A stretch of 64,000 bases of DNA from Tissierella praeacuta DSM 18095 (GTDB lineage: Bacteria; Bacillota; Clostridia; Tissierellales; Tissierellaceae), in NCBI RefSeq assembly GCF_900128955.1, contig NZ_FQTY01000003.1:1-64000 (forward strand), written 5' to 3'. The notes beneath the pieces are model-generated. The model ran no database searches and had not been told where the DNA came from. It saw nothing but the letters and a program-made list of their open reading frames with translations. Shown piece after piece: positions 46,121 to 55,826 of this stretch (position 1 is its first letter; each line of letters starts with the position of its first letter). The position numbers were made by a program, and so were the translations under genes.

Positions 46121-48586
46121 TTAAATTATTTCTCTTTTATAGTTATTATACATTTTTGATATAGATACATATATTAGGGCAACATATCCAAGTATAAATA
46201 TATAGTTGATATTTGTTAATATATCTATAGCAGTAAAGACTTTTGAAGACTTAGATACTATAATAGCTAATATAATTAATAGAATAGGCATTGAAGATAT
46301 AAAACTAAATAGTATCTTATTTTTTTCGCGTCTTAATATATTCCTCAGTAGTGTCTCATCCATTCCTATAGATTTATATAATATTAATTCATTCTTTTTT
46401 TCTAAGAATAAATTATAAAAGGCAAAATAGCAATTAGAGAATCCTACTACAATAAAGAATACACTAAAGAATATAGCTAGTATATTTCCTATTATAGTTC
46501 TTTTTTGGATTAAATTATTTTCATCAACTTCTGATACCAAACTAAAATCTCTATCTTTAAAATAATCAAGAGACATACCCTTTATCACAGTCTGGTCTTT
46601 TTCAATATTAGAAGATTTAATAGCAATATATTCAAATTGATCTAAATCAGCAATTCTTTCAAAGTTGCTAAATAGTTTTATATACTCAGATTTAGGCATA
46701 TAACAATTTAATCTATTTTTATATATAGGATAGTCAAAAAGTGGTGTATAGATTTTATCTTCTACATTTAAAATAAACTCATATCCCCTAGTATCTAGAA
46801 TATTTCCATACTCTGAAAGGGAAAAAGTTTTTATATCTTCTTTGAGGAATTGTTTATCTGTAATCCTTGATGCTGGAATATTAAAATTATCTCCAACAGT
46901 ATTTAATAATAGGACTCTATTACTTTTATATTTACTTGGATCTAATCCTCTTTTAGCTACTAATTCATTGAATTTATTATCTTCCAATCCAATTATATTA
47001 AGCCGTGTATTTTCTAAAGATATAATATTTTCTTCTAGATTATTTAAACTGCCAGAGTTTTTAAAATCATTATCAATTAAATTTTCATTATAATCAATAT
47101 ATACTGATTGACTTCTAAAGTTTACAAAATCATCTATATTAAGTGATTTTATGTTACTAATTAAATCTTCATTTAAAGGATTTATAGTAGCGTATTCTCC
47201 TTGGATACCATAAGTTGTATATCTATCAACATTATTATATTTTTCCTCTAAAGAATAGTATGTTATTATTGTCATAATAAAAGCCATTAAAATAAATCCT
47301 AATTTTAAAGTTATTCCTGTAAATTTAAAGCTTTTCTTACTATTTTTATAAAATTGTTTAGATAAATTTTTTTCTATATTGCCATTATATTTAAGATCAT
47401 GTTTTTTATAAGATCTAGAGTCTATTTCTCCTTTTAACCCATTTAAAATAGAATTTTTCTTAAGTTTCTTTATAGGTTTCTTTGTACTTAGATAGATTAT
47501 TGCTGAGCTTAAAATATAAATAAGTATTGCAAATTTAAAGTTTAAACTTAGATTTAAATTCATAGTACTTTCAAGAATTTCTTTAGATTTAGAAAAGTAA
47601 ATTTCAACCTTATTTATAGCAAAAAATAGTAGTTTCACTATTCCAACAGATGAAAACATACCTAAAAGTATTGGTATTTGAGAGATATATAATGCTTTTA
47701 GTTTTATTATTTTATTAATATCTCCATTAGTTGCACCTATAGCTTTTAATTTGGAATATTCTTGTATAGATTTTGCTTCTTGTACTAAAAATAAGTTTGT
47801 AATAATAGAGTGAAAAAGTATTATTAATATGAAGAATAAAATCAATACAATTACTTGGAAAGTATGATCTTTTAATAAATTATCTTCTGGATCAAAAACA
47901 AAGGATCGATCTAAATACATTAAATTGTAGTTATACGTAATATACTCTGTTTCTAGATTGTTTATTATTTCTTTACTTAAGCTATAAGTTTTGAATATAT
48001 TTTTATACCATATAAATGGAGAAAGTTCTTCTCCACTTTCTAAAAGTTTATCTTGTTCTACATTTAAAAATATATTATAGAAATTTTGATATTCATAAGT
48101 TGTATCGTAATAAATACCTGAAATTACATAATTATTACCATTTACTTCAAGAGTATCACTAACATTTTTATTAATCTCTTTTGCCATATCATTACTTATC
48201 ATAATTTCATTAGGTTTAGGAAGACTGCCTTCTTTCAACCAAGATTCAATAGTAGAAAGAGCATTATTATCCATTTGGCATAATTTGGTTTTTCCTTTGG
48301 ATCCAAAACCTTCGTCTATAACTTTATTATTAAATAATCCTAGTTTCTTTATATATCTGTTTTCTTGTAAATTTTTTGCATCATTACTAGAAATACTATT
48401 TACAATTCTGAAGTGATAGCCTCCTGTGCTTTTACCTATTATATCTCTATAACATTTGTAGTATGATGAAACACCAAAAACAAAAGTAGAAAGAATAACT
48501 ACAGCTAGAAATATAGTAATAATTGTTGAAGTATAAGATTTTTTATTTAAGCTTATATCTCCTTTTACATATTCATGTAAAATCAT
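46121..48586 (-). CDS. FtsX-family ABC transporter permease (large, two FtsX halves)
   Basis: This 821-residue protein has one helix at the N-terminus, an outer domain of about 190 residues and three helices around 240-365. A second set of helix, outer domain and three helices ends near 815. This is the MacB/BceB-like arrangement. In Firmicutes such exporters often give resistance to cell-wall antibiotics or sense them. It overlaps the ATPase gene by 4 bases (ATGA), so the two are translationally coupled. The operator-like site upstream is shared with the carboxypeptidase gene on the other side. Confidence 0.88.
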   Translation of the reverse strand: MILHEYVKGDISLNKKSYTSTIITIFLAVVILSTFVFGVSSYYKCYRDIIGKSTGGYHFRIVNSISSNDAKNLQENRYIKKLGLFNNKVIDEGFGSKGKTKLCQMDNNALSTIESWLKEGSLPKPNEIMISNDMAKEINKNVSDTLEVNGNNYVISGIYYDTTYEYQNFYNIFLNVEQDKLLESGEELSPFIWYKNIFKTYSLSKEIINNLETEYITYNYNLMYLDRSFVFDPEDNLLKDHTFQVIVLILFFILIILFHSIITNLFLVQEAKSIQEYSKLKAIGATNGDINKIIKLKALYISQIPILLGMFSSVGIVKLLFFAINKVEIYFSKSKEILESTMNLNLSLNFKFAILIYILSSAIIYLSTKKPIKKLKKNSILNGLKGEIDSRSYKKHDLKYNGNIEKNLSKQFYKNSKKSFKFTGITLKLGFILMAFIMTIITYYSLEEKYNNVDRYTTYGIQGEYATINPLNEDLISNIKSLNIDDFVNFRSQSVYIDYNENLIDNDFKNSGSLNNLEENIISLENTRLNIIGLEDNKFNELVAKRGLDPSKYKSNRVLLLNTVGDNFNIPASRITDKQFLKEDIKTFSLSEYGNILDTRGYEFILNVEDKIYTPLFDYPIYKNRLNCYMPKSEYIKLFSNFERIADLDQFEYIAIKSSNIEKDQTVIKGMSLDYFKDRDFSLVSEVDENNLIQKRTIIGNILAIFFSVFFIVVGFSNCYFAFYNLFLEKKNELILYKSIGMDETLLRNILRREKNKILFSFISSMPILLIILAIIVSKSSKVFTAIDILTNINYIFILGYVALIYVSISKMYNNYKREII

Positions 48587-49263
48587 CTTATCACCTCGTT
48601 ACTAATGATTAGACCATCTTCCATATGGACTATTTTATCAGCAGATAGAGCAACTTCTTCATCATGAGTAACTATTATTATAGTTTGATTGTATTTTAAG
48701 TTTGAAAGTCTAAAAATTTCTATTATATCCCTAGCATTTTGTTTATCTAAATTACCAGTTGGTTCATCTGCTAATATTATACTAGGTTTATAAATTAAAC
48801 TTCTAGCAATTGCTACCCTTTGTTGTTGTCCGCCAGAAAGCTTATCAGGAAATACTTTTAATTTAGATTGAATACCTAAGCTTTTTATTAGATCATTAAA
48901 ATATTCCTGATCTACTTTTTTATTATCCATTAAGACAGGTAATTTTATGTTGTTTTCTACAGAAAGATTAGGAATTAGATTGAAAAACTGATAAACAATT
49001 CCCAGCTGTCTTCTTCTATAAAGAGCAAGACTATTTTCATCTAAAATTGAGATATTTGTATTTTCAATTTTAATTTCTCCAGATGTAATGGTGTCTATGC
49101 CTGATAATAAATTTAAAAGGGTGGATTTGCCACAGCCGCTAGGACCCATTATTGCAACCATTTGACCTCTTTCAATAGAAAGATCTATTCCTTTTAATGC
49201 TTCAACCTTAATTTGCCCCTCTCCATACATTTTTTTTAAATTCTTAATTTTTAATATTTCCAT
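48583..49263 (-). CDS. MacB/LolD-type ABC transporter ATP-binding protein
   Basis: This 226-residue protein has Walker A GPSGCGKSTLL, Q-loop YQFFNLIPN, signature LSGGQQQRVAIARSL, Walker B IILADEPTGNLD and H-loop VTHDEEVA. This is the set of the MacB/LolD class that pairs with FtsX permeases. AGGAGGTAAG lies before its ATG on the minus strand. It is the first gene of the two-gene operon. The site at 49293-49316 lies 30-53 bases upstream of its start. Confidence 0.93.
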   Translation of the reverse strand: MEILKIKNLKKMYGEGQIKVEALKGIDLSIERGQMVAIMGPSGCGKSTLLNLLSGIDTITSGEIKIENTNISILDENSLALYRRRQLGIVYQFFNLIPNLSVENNIKLPVLMDNKKVDQEYFNDLIKSLGIQSKLKVFPDKLSGGQQQRVAIARSLIYKPSIILADEPTGNLDKQNARDIIEIFRLSNLKYNQTIIIVTHDEEVALSADKIVHMEDGLIISNEVIR

Positions 49264-49292
49264 ATATCTTACCTCCTAGAAAGATCATACAA

Positions 49293-49316
49293 TATGAAAA
49301 TGACTTTTACGTGACA
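49293..49316 (-). promoter_or_regulatory. Operator-like site 1 upstream of the ABC transporter operon
   Basis: On the minus strand, reading toward the gene, the 24 bases start TGTCACGTAAAAGTCA and end TTTCATA, with GTCA halves 11 bases apart as expected for an OmpR-type response regulator. It matches 23 of 24 bases at 49835-49858. Confidence 0.75.
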
Positions 49317-49343
49317 ATTAAATAATTTAATCTAATACTTACC

Positions 49344-49844
49344 TTGTTAGAAAAGCTTAAAAACTTTACAGAGGTACTTCTAAAGCTTTCGAAAATAAAC
49401 TCTAATGCTATAGAGTATAAATTTAAAGAGCTATCTATGCTAGAGATAATAGAAGATATATTGAATAGTTTAAATAGAGATGGAAAGATAAATATAGAAT
49501 ATCATGGAGAAGATTTTTATGTATTAGGAGATGAAATATGGCTTTATGAAGCCTTTTTAAATATAATAAAAAACTCTTTAGAACATACACGAAATACTGT
49601 AAGTATAGAATTGACTTCTAATCCTATTTATAAGGTTATAAAGATATCTGATAATGGTAGTGGAGTACAAGAAGAAATATTGAAGAGAATTTTTGATAGG
49701 TTTTATAGAGGTGATACATCCTTACCGGGATATGGAATAGGATTAAATCTATCAAAATCAATTATAGAAGAACATAATGGAGATATAATTGCTTTTAATG
49801 ATAATGGATTAACTTTCGAAGTAAAATTCTATAATGTCACGTAA
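49344..49844 (+). pseudogene. C-terminal part of a sensor histidine kinase
   Basis: This 166-codon frame starts at a TTG without ribosome site, inside what should be the dimerisation helix (KLKNFTEVLLKLSKINSN). The ATPase domain is complete: N box AFLNIIKNSLEHT, G1 ISDNGSGV, F box RIFDRFYRG and G2 GYGIGLNLSKSI. The phospho-acceptor His, membrane sensor and partner response regulator are missing. It lies between the two operator-like sites, so it is probably the remnant of the system that controlled both flanking units. Confidence 0.75.
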
Positions 49845-49858
49845 AAGTCACTTTCATA
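49835..49858 (+). promoter_or_regulatory. Operator-like site 2 upstream of the carboxypeptidase gene
   Basis: TGTCACGTAAAAGTCA then CTTTCATA; GTCAC repeats at 11-base spacing. It overlaps the last codons of the kinase remnant and lies 29-52 bases before ATG 49887, in the same orientation and distance as site 1 has to its gene. Confidence 0.75.
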
Positions 49859-49886
49859 TAGTAATCTCTTATTAGAGGTGATTTAA

Positions 49887-50819
49887 ATGAAGAAAAAAAG
49901 GTGTTTAAAAAAATTGGTAATGGGAATTTTAACTATAGTTGTATTATTTAAATTAACTACATTTTTAGATTTAAGTAATCTTATAGGAAGTGAGACAGAA
50001 AAAATCTCTATTGAGGCAAGTAGTGAATATATTAGTATAGAAGATATTGTGTCTGAAAATGCTGTAGTAATAGAGAAAGATATAGGAAAAATAGTTATGG
50101 GAAAAAACTATAATGAAAGAATACATCCCGCATCAATGACTAAAGTGATGACAGCCGTGGTAGGTATTGAAAATATTAGGAATTTAAATGAAAGAACAAA
50201 TATTACACAAGATATTATAGATTATTGTATTACTAAAGGATTAAGCGTTTCAGGTTTTGAACCAGGGGACAATCCTAAAATAATAGATTTATTGTATGGA
50301 ATACTTTTAGAGTCAGGAGGAGAGTCTAGTATAGCTTTAGCTAGATATGTTTCTGGTACGGAAGAAAAATTTATTAGTTTAATGAATGAAAAAGCAAACG
50401 AATTAGGAATGAAGAATACACATTTTTCCAACTCTACAGGAATAACAGATAGTGAAAATTATAGTACAGCTGAAGATATAGGAATACTTTTTAAATATGC
50501 ATTAGAAAATAAAAAATTCAAAAAGATAGTTGAATCAAAAGAGTATGAGGCTCGTGGAGTAAAGGGAACTTTTACTAAGCATACTATAAATAACCATCTT
50601 TTTTTAAAAAGAAGTGTGTTAGACATAGATAAAAATTATATTAAATGTGGAAAAACAGGATATACGGAAGCAGCAGGATTGTGTTTAGTAAGTTCTGGAG
50701 AAGTAAATAATAGAGAATACATAGTAGTTACAGCACATGCAGATGGAAATAGTCAAACTGAACAATACAATTTAACAGATACAGAGAAAATTTACAACAA
50801 ATTAAAAATATCAGACTAA
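49887..50819 (+). CDS. D-alanyl-D-alanine carboxypeptidase (S11 family)
   Basis: This 310-residue penicillin-binding-type enzyme has a membrane or signal helix at about 8-28 and the catalytic PASMTKVMTAV (S-x-x-K). SGGESS stands at the usual S-A/G-N position, and KCGKTGYTEAAG is the KTG motif. It trims the terminal D-Ala of cell-wall stem peptides. The C-terminal anchoring domain of PBP5 is absent. GAGGTG lies 9 bases before ATG 49887. Together with the ABC exporter it suggests a cell-wall antibiotic response. Confidence 0.88.
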   Translation: MKKKRCLKKLVMGILTIVVLFKLTTFLDLSNLIGSETEKISIEASSEYISIEDIVSENAVVIEKDIGKIVMGKNYNERIHPASMTKVMTAVVGIENIRNLNERTNITQDIIDYCITKGLSVSGFEPGDNPKIIDLLYGILLESGGESSIALARYVSGTEEKFISLMNEKANELGMKNTHFSNSTGITDSENYSTAEDIGILFKYALENKKFKKIVESKEYEARGVKGTFTKHTINNHLFLKRSVLDIDKNYIKCGKTGYTEAAGLCLVSSGEVNNREYIVVTAHADGNSQTEQYNLTDTEKIYNKLKISD

Positions 50820-51179
50820 GAAAAAGATTTATATACACAATAAAAATAATTTAAAGAGTTTGGTGGTATAAGAAATCAAGAATTAGTACTAGCTTCTGAT
50901 AATGAAATGAGAATAAAAAACAAACGTTTTTAATATCCTATAATTTCATAGTTCAACTTTAAAAAATTTAAGATTGATTTGTAAAATATTTTAAGATCAT
51001 GAGCTGTATTTACCAGTATTAGTCAGCCTAACTCTGCCAGCCTCCACTTCTGCCTTGGCAGCAGTAGTTAATGAAAGAGTAGTACCTGATGTTGTTACTG
51101 AGATAGTAACTTCATTTGGATAACTTGAAGTAAGATTTACTGTATTTGTAGTTGACGACTTCACATGGAGGGAAGATAA
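50820..51179. other. Gap with a reverse-strand gene fragment
   Basis: Bases 50820-51000 show nothing recognisable. The fragment at 51001-51165 is listed separately. The ribosome site of the next gene (GGAGGGAAG) ends the gap. Confidence 0.5.
51001..51165 (-). pseudogene. Fragment of a Ser/Thr-rich surface-type protein
   Basis: On the minus strand the frame reads KSSTTNTVNLTSSYPNEVTI, then SVTTSGTTLSLTTAAKAEVE and RVRLTNTGKYSS. This is a beta-rich composition like exported structural proteins. There is no start or ribosome site. Confidence 0.4.
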
Positions 51180-52082
51180 TTGAAGAATATTAAATCAAAG
51201 GGTTATATACTTGTACATGAACATTTATTTAACCTCTATCCATATTCCAAAACAGAAGAGAATACAAAATATGTTTTGAAATTACTAGATAAGGTAGCAA
51301 AATATGATATAGACTATATTGTAGACTTAACCCCTTATGCTAATTTGAATAAATACTTAGATATTATTGACAATTCTCCAGTTGAAATTATATGCTGCAT
51401 AGGATTCTATTGTGGTCGTCAAGTGAAAGAAAGTGATAAAAGAAAAACTGTTGAAGAGCTATATCAAAGCCTAAGAAATAAATATATAAAAGGGATTAGT
51501 AGTAGAAAAATTAAACCAGGAATAATAAAGATTGCAACTAACTCAAGAAACCAACTTAAAGATTATGAATGTAGATTTATCAACGCAGCTATTAAATTAA
51601 GTAATGAATTTAATCTTCCTATTGCATTTCATTGTCCAAATAATACATATAATCATTTTTGTGAACTTTTAAAAATGGGCGTGAATCCTAGATTACTAAT
51701 GATATGTCATTATGAAAAACAATATAATAAACTTAGTAGCGAGCAATTTGTTTCAGAAGCGTTAACAATTGCAAATAGTGGAAGCTTTTTACAGATAAAT
51801 GATTTTGGTACAGCCCCAAAATCAAAGAAAACTAAAGTAATAATGAAATTTGTTGAGTCACTCATTATTGAAGGATACACACAAAATGTATTACTTAGTT
51901 CTGACTGTAATTGGAAGTGGAAGAATGGTTCTCCTTGTTTGAATCAGGCTAATTTAAACTTAGGATACAACTATTTGTTTGAATATACAATCCCTTTATT
52001 ACAATCCATAGGTATATCATCCAGAGATATTACTAATATACTTCAAAATAACCCAAGAAGATTACTAAATATAATAAGCTAG
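51180..52082 (+). CDS. Phosphotriesterase-like amidohydrolase
   Basis: In this 300-residue TIM-barrel hydrolase the metal ligands are visible as HEHL near residue 13, Lys in GIIKIATN, His in IAFHCPN, His in MICHYEK and Asp in LLSSDCNW. Phosphotriesterase-family proteins hydrolyse lactones or phosphoesters; the substrate is unknown. The TTG start (51180) follows GGAGGGAAGATAA. The gene stands alone among remnants. Confidence 0.85.
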   Translation: MKNIKSKGYILVHEHLFNLYPYSKTEENTKYVLKLLDKVAKYDIDYIVDLTPYANLNKYLDIIDNSPVEIICCIGFYCGRQVKESDKRKTVEELYQSLRNKYIKGISSRKIKPGIIKIATNSRNQLKDYECRFINAAIKLSNEFNLPIAFHCPNNTYNHFCELLKMGVNPRLLMICHYEKQYNKLSSEQFVSEALTIANSGSFLQINDFGTAPKSKKTKVIMKFVESLIIEGYTQNVLLSSDCNWKWKNGSPCLNQANLNLGYNYLFEYTIPLLQSIGISSRDITNILQNNPRRLLNIIS

Positions 52083-52149
52083 AGGTTGTTTATTTTTTAA
52101 TTAAATTAATTCACAGTATTATCATATTATCCCCTTGAGCTATGTAAAA

Positions 52150-52283
52150 ATGAAACTCCTAATATGGAAATAGAAATTTGGGAAATGGTTCATAGTAAGA
52201 AGAAGTATGTGTTTTCAAAAACCCTAACCAAGATAGATAGTAACGTGATAATAAATGACAATATATTAGTTGACACTAAGTGA
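52150..52283 (+). pseudogene. Fragment of a dihydrofolate-reductase-like (RibD C-terminal) gene
   Basis: The frame reads WEMVHSKKKYVFSKTLTKID, then SNVIINDNILVDTK and a stop, a match to the YyaP/RibD family segment with KYVFSRTL. No start codon; both ends are missing. Confidence 0.6.
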
Positions 52284-52347
52284 TTTTCTTCATGTGTTGC
52301 AAGAAAGAGTTATGAAAATAGATTACTTAATGGAATTTACTTATAGA

Positions 52348-52475
52348 TATTATTTGTTCGAAGATATTGGTATGGTGACTCTATAAAGAAACTAGCAATA
52401 AGAATAGGTACAACTCCAAATAAATTAGCCAGTCATATGTTTCGCCTAAGACTTAATCTTAAAGATGTTCTTTAA
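52348..52475 (+). pseudogene. Region 4 fragment of an ECF sigma factor
   Basis: The frame reads LFVRRYWYGDSIKKLAIRIG, then TTPNKLASHMFRLRLNLKDV and stops, as at the end of clostridial sigma-70 family proteins. The upstream part is gone. It lies 17 bases before the membrane-anchored serpin gene, so it was its operon partner. Confidence 0.75.
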
Positions 52476-52492
52476 AAAGAGGAGGTATTGCT

Positions 52493-53697
52493 ATGAATGA
52501 GAAAAAAATATTCAATGCTATTACAGATATTGATGATGAATTAATTGAGGAAGTAAAAGCAAATAAGGGGTTAAGGTTTAAAATGAAAAGAATATTAACT
52601 TTAGCTGCTAGTATATTAGTAATAATAAGCATAGGTTTACTAATGAGAGATAGGGTAGGTAATCAATATGTTAAGCCTATTACAGAAGTTATATATCCAA
52701 AAGCATATGCATTTGGAGATTATGATAATTGGAGAAAGATAATAGATGAAAACCCGGTGGATGATAATACAATTAGGGTAATAAATGACTTTGCCTATAA
52801 AACTAGCTTCTTAATTCTTAAGGAGTCTAAAAAGAATATAAACTATTCACCTCTATCGTTATATTATTCTCTGGCACTTGCAACAATAGGAGCAAAGGCT
52901 GAAACTGAAATGGAATTGCTTAATTTATTGGGTATGCCAGTTCTTATAATGTAGATTTTTCTCATAAGGAAACGGGAAGGACTATGAGTAATTGGATAGC
53001 CGAAAATACTAATGGAACATTAATACCAGATATAGAAACTAATCCCCAACAAATACTATCTATCATTAATACAGTATATTTTTATGACCAATGGATTAAC
53101 CGTTTTGATAAAGAAAAGACATTAAAAGATGTATTTTATCTACTAAATGAGGGAGAAGTAAAGGTGGATTTTATGAATCAGACATTTGGTTCTGCTGGAT
53201 TTTCTAAAGGAACTAATTTTACTAGAGCCGGCTTAGGACTAAAAAATGGTGGACGAATGGTATTTATACTACCAGATGAGGGAGTTTCGACTTATGAACT
53301 GTTGTCATCACCAGAACAAATAAAAGAAATTTTTGAAGAAGGAAAGGATTTTCATGGGGAAATAGTATGGAAGATACCAAAGTTTAATTTTGATTCACAA
53401 CTAAAATTAAAAGATAAACTAGAAGCATTAGATATAAAACTTGCCTTTGCACCGAATGCAGATTTTACTGGTATAACAAACCATATGGCTTATATTAGCC
53501 AGATACAGCAACAAACCCGTATTTCAATAGATGAAGAAGGGGTTGAAGCCTCTGCATTTACACAAATTTATTATGCAGGGAGTGCTATGCCAGAAGGGCG
53601 TGCAGATATGATTCTTAATCGTCCCTTTATATACGGTATAACTGAATCAAATGGTAGTTTGTTATTTGTAGGAGTATGCATGAATCCGTTGGAGTAA
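52493..53697 (+). pseudogene. Membrane-anchored serpin, broken by frameshift and deletion
   Basis: The first ORF (52493-52954) starts MNEKKIFNAITDIDDELIEE, like sigma-linked anti-sigma proteins, and has a helix at about residues 35-53. The serpin start follows (FLILKESKKNINYSPLSLYY). At LLG the frame shifts; it resumes as YNVDFSHKETGRTMSNWIAE and runs to 53697, with reactive-loop stretch DEEGVEASAFTQIYYAGS. About 50 residues are missing at the joint compared with usual serpins. Serpins trap proteases; here outside the cell membrane. Now probably inactive. Confidence 0.82.
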
Positions 53698-54074
53698 ACT
53701 TTGTTTTTATGTATAATGAAATTAAATTTTAGAATAAAAACATATGATTCCACTACCAAAGAGGTAATATTAACTTAGAACATCATTATTGACCTATCTC
53801 CCAACCCATGTGGAGACCATTATGTTGCTAGTTAAAGAATAGATTGATGCTAAAGTTTTAAAGGATTTTTACTGAATAGTGAAGTTTGATTTATGTTCCC
53901 TCAAATTACGGTTTGAGGGAACTTTTAGGTTAGGGGACAAGACTGTTTGACAAAAAGAGAATTTTGCTAAATAGTTTACTAAATTTTATAAATGACTTGA
54001 GAGGAAGTATGTGGTAAAATAGGAAAAAGATTAGTGAAAACTGTTATTTCAATAGGAAGGATGGTTTATTTTTT
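53698..54074. other. Gap with a weak dispersed-repeat trace and a terminator
   Basis: CACTACCAAAGAGGTAATAT and AACATCATTATTGACC (53751-53802) resemble the left part of repeats B to D. No gene is seen apart from the listed terminator. Confidence 0.5.
53895..53926 (+). terminator. Intrinsic terminator
   Basis: GTTCCCTCAAA (53895-53905) pairs perfectly with TTTGAGGGAAC (53912-53922), then TTTT. Confidence 0.9.
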
Positions 54075-54282
54075 ATGAAAGCTATAGAATTGAGTAGTGA
54101 TAGAATCAATGAATTTAATGATTATTGTAAAAGACATAGGGGTGATGTAGATGATTCCTTTCTATACGATGAAGACTTATCTATGTGTTAATGCTGATAA
54201 TCAAAAGGCTAAATCCCTATATATTCAGGAAGGATTCAAACAGGTTCAAGCGGTAGTGTGTTATTATTTAGATTGCAACTAA
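54075..54282 (+). pseudogene. GNAT acetyltransferase with internal deletion and frameshift
   Basis: ATG 54075 begins MKAIELSSDRINEFNDYCKR, then DDSFLYDEDLS; in another frame the end of a GNAT follows (VNADNQKAKSLYIQEGFKQV, then VCYYLDCN). The central acetyl-CoA-binding region is missing. Confidence 0.7.
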
Positions 54283-54440
54283 TCTGTAATAATAACTTCA
54301 GAGCAGAATCTAATGATATTACTGTGTATATTTATTCAAGATGAATGGAGCTAACTATTTTAATAGATTGAAAGATAGTTAATATGTAAGCTTCACAGTT
54401 CGGCAAGAAGCTAAGATTTATATTTATTGGGGGTATATGG

Positions 54441-55178
54441 ATGAAATGTAGATATTTTTATTATACTATATGTGATTTTGAAAAAAACGAAGTGTTTTCT
54501 TGTGGGGCGACATTTTTAGATTTTATGAAATTCATAAAAGTTAAGCCAAACAACATTCTTCTATTAAAGGCTTCATTTGGAGATGGAAAGTACAATACAA
54601 ATATTGGATTTGATTATGTAGATTCAGAGAATATGGAAGATTTGATAAATGATGACGTCTATGGTTATGGAGATTTTATTTGGGTGGATTATGATGATAT
54701 TAATATAATAAATAATATGAGTAGTTTAGAGTTAGCAGAACTTCTATATATTGGACATACCTTTAAGCCATTAAATGAGCCTTTTATGAATTGGCTAAAT
54801 AATAAATATATATACTTAGCACATGATGATGATTATTGGACTAAAATATATATGGAAAACATCCAAGATTATAAGTCTGTTATGCATGGTAAAATTTTAG
54901 ATGCACTAAAAGGAAGAAAAAAACATATAGAACCTTTGCCAGATGATATTATTGATTATATCTTTAAACATTCTCAAGATGGAATTTTGTTTGATTTTGA
55001 AAACATTACTTTTTATAATGGGAAAACAGGTGTGAAAATAAGTAAACTTGGAAAAAATTATAATTATGACAAAATTTTTGATGTATTTAAAAGAAAAGAA
55101 TATTTCACTAATATCTCAATATATCTAGAATACAGTAGCCGTAATAAAAAATGGACTTTGTATAGAGAATGGAAATGA
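54441..55178 (+). CDS. Conserved hypothetical protein
   Basis: This 245-residue acidic protein begins MKCRYFYYTICDFEKNEVFS and contains LELAELLYIGHTFKPLNEPF and YIYLAHDDDYWTKIYM. Proteins of this layout occur in several clostridia and are sometimes misannotated as transporters; I see no membrane helix. No catalytic motif is evident. GGGGG lies ahead of ATG 54441. It stands alone between remnants. Confidence 0.7.
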   Translation: MKCRYFYYTICDFEKNEVFSCGATFLDFMKFIKVKPNNILLLKASFGDGKYNTNIGFDYVDSENMEDLINDDVYGYGDFIWVDYDDINIINNMSSLELAELLYIGHTFKPLNEPFMNWLNNKYIYLAHDDDYWTKIYMENIQDYKSVMHGKILDALKGRKKHIEPLPDDIIDYIFKHSQDGILFDFENITFYNGKTGVKISKLGKNYNYDKIFDVFKRKEYFTNISIYLEYSSRNKKWTLYREWK

Positions 55179-55826
55179 TATAATTTAAATAAAACCTTTA
55201 TTTGTTAAAGGGGATATGTGCTTAATTAGTTTTATCTCATTAAGATATTGTAAAAGCACAACAACTAAAAAACATTATATATTTTATATCATAATTAAAT
55301 TTAAAAACGTCTTCCCATATTAAATAGTATAATATCATCTAATTTAGCTTTAACTTTTGCAAATGTTCTATAAGCTAGAGGTGAATCTTTGCTAGAATTA
55401 TCACTATAGCCAATTACTTCTCAAACATACATAACTCAATCTTTTATTAACTCTAATGGGAGTAGGTGTTAAGTTATATTCATCCATAATATTACTCTTA
55501 GACTACTACCTTTGTATAGCTTCACCAGTTGGTTTTTGAACTAAGGGGATAGATTGTTGTTTACCTTTTTGTCATATAAACAATTTTCTTTTTAATATAT
55601 TGATATTAGTTTACAGGATATTAACTTAGTTGTTTGGTTTATTGTAATCTATTTATAATTATTAGAAAATGAATTTTGGTGAATTAGGGTCAATACTTTG
55701 GATTGAAATAATGGTTGAGCTTATTATGGTTTATATAGAGAGAAATAACATCGAATAAACATATAGGGGTGAAAAATTAGGTTTATGAGAAGTAAAGAAA
55801 ATTTATGTCTTAGGAGATGAAATAGT
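55179..55826. other. Gap with a minus-strand gene remnant
   Basis: On the minus strand, around 55310-55540, broken frames read MDEYNLTPTPIRVNKRLSYV and SKDSPLAYRTFAKVKAKLDD, then ILFNMGRRF and a stop. I do not recognise the protein. The rest is A/T-rich. Confidence 0.45.
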
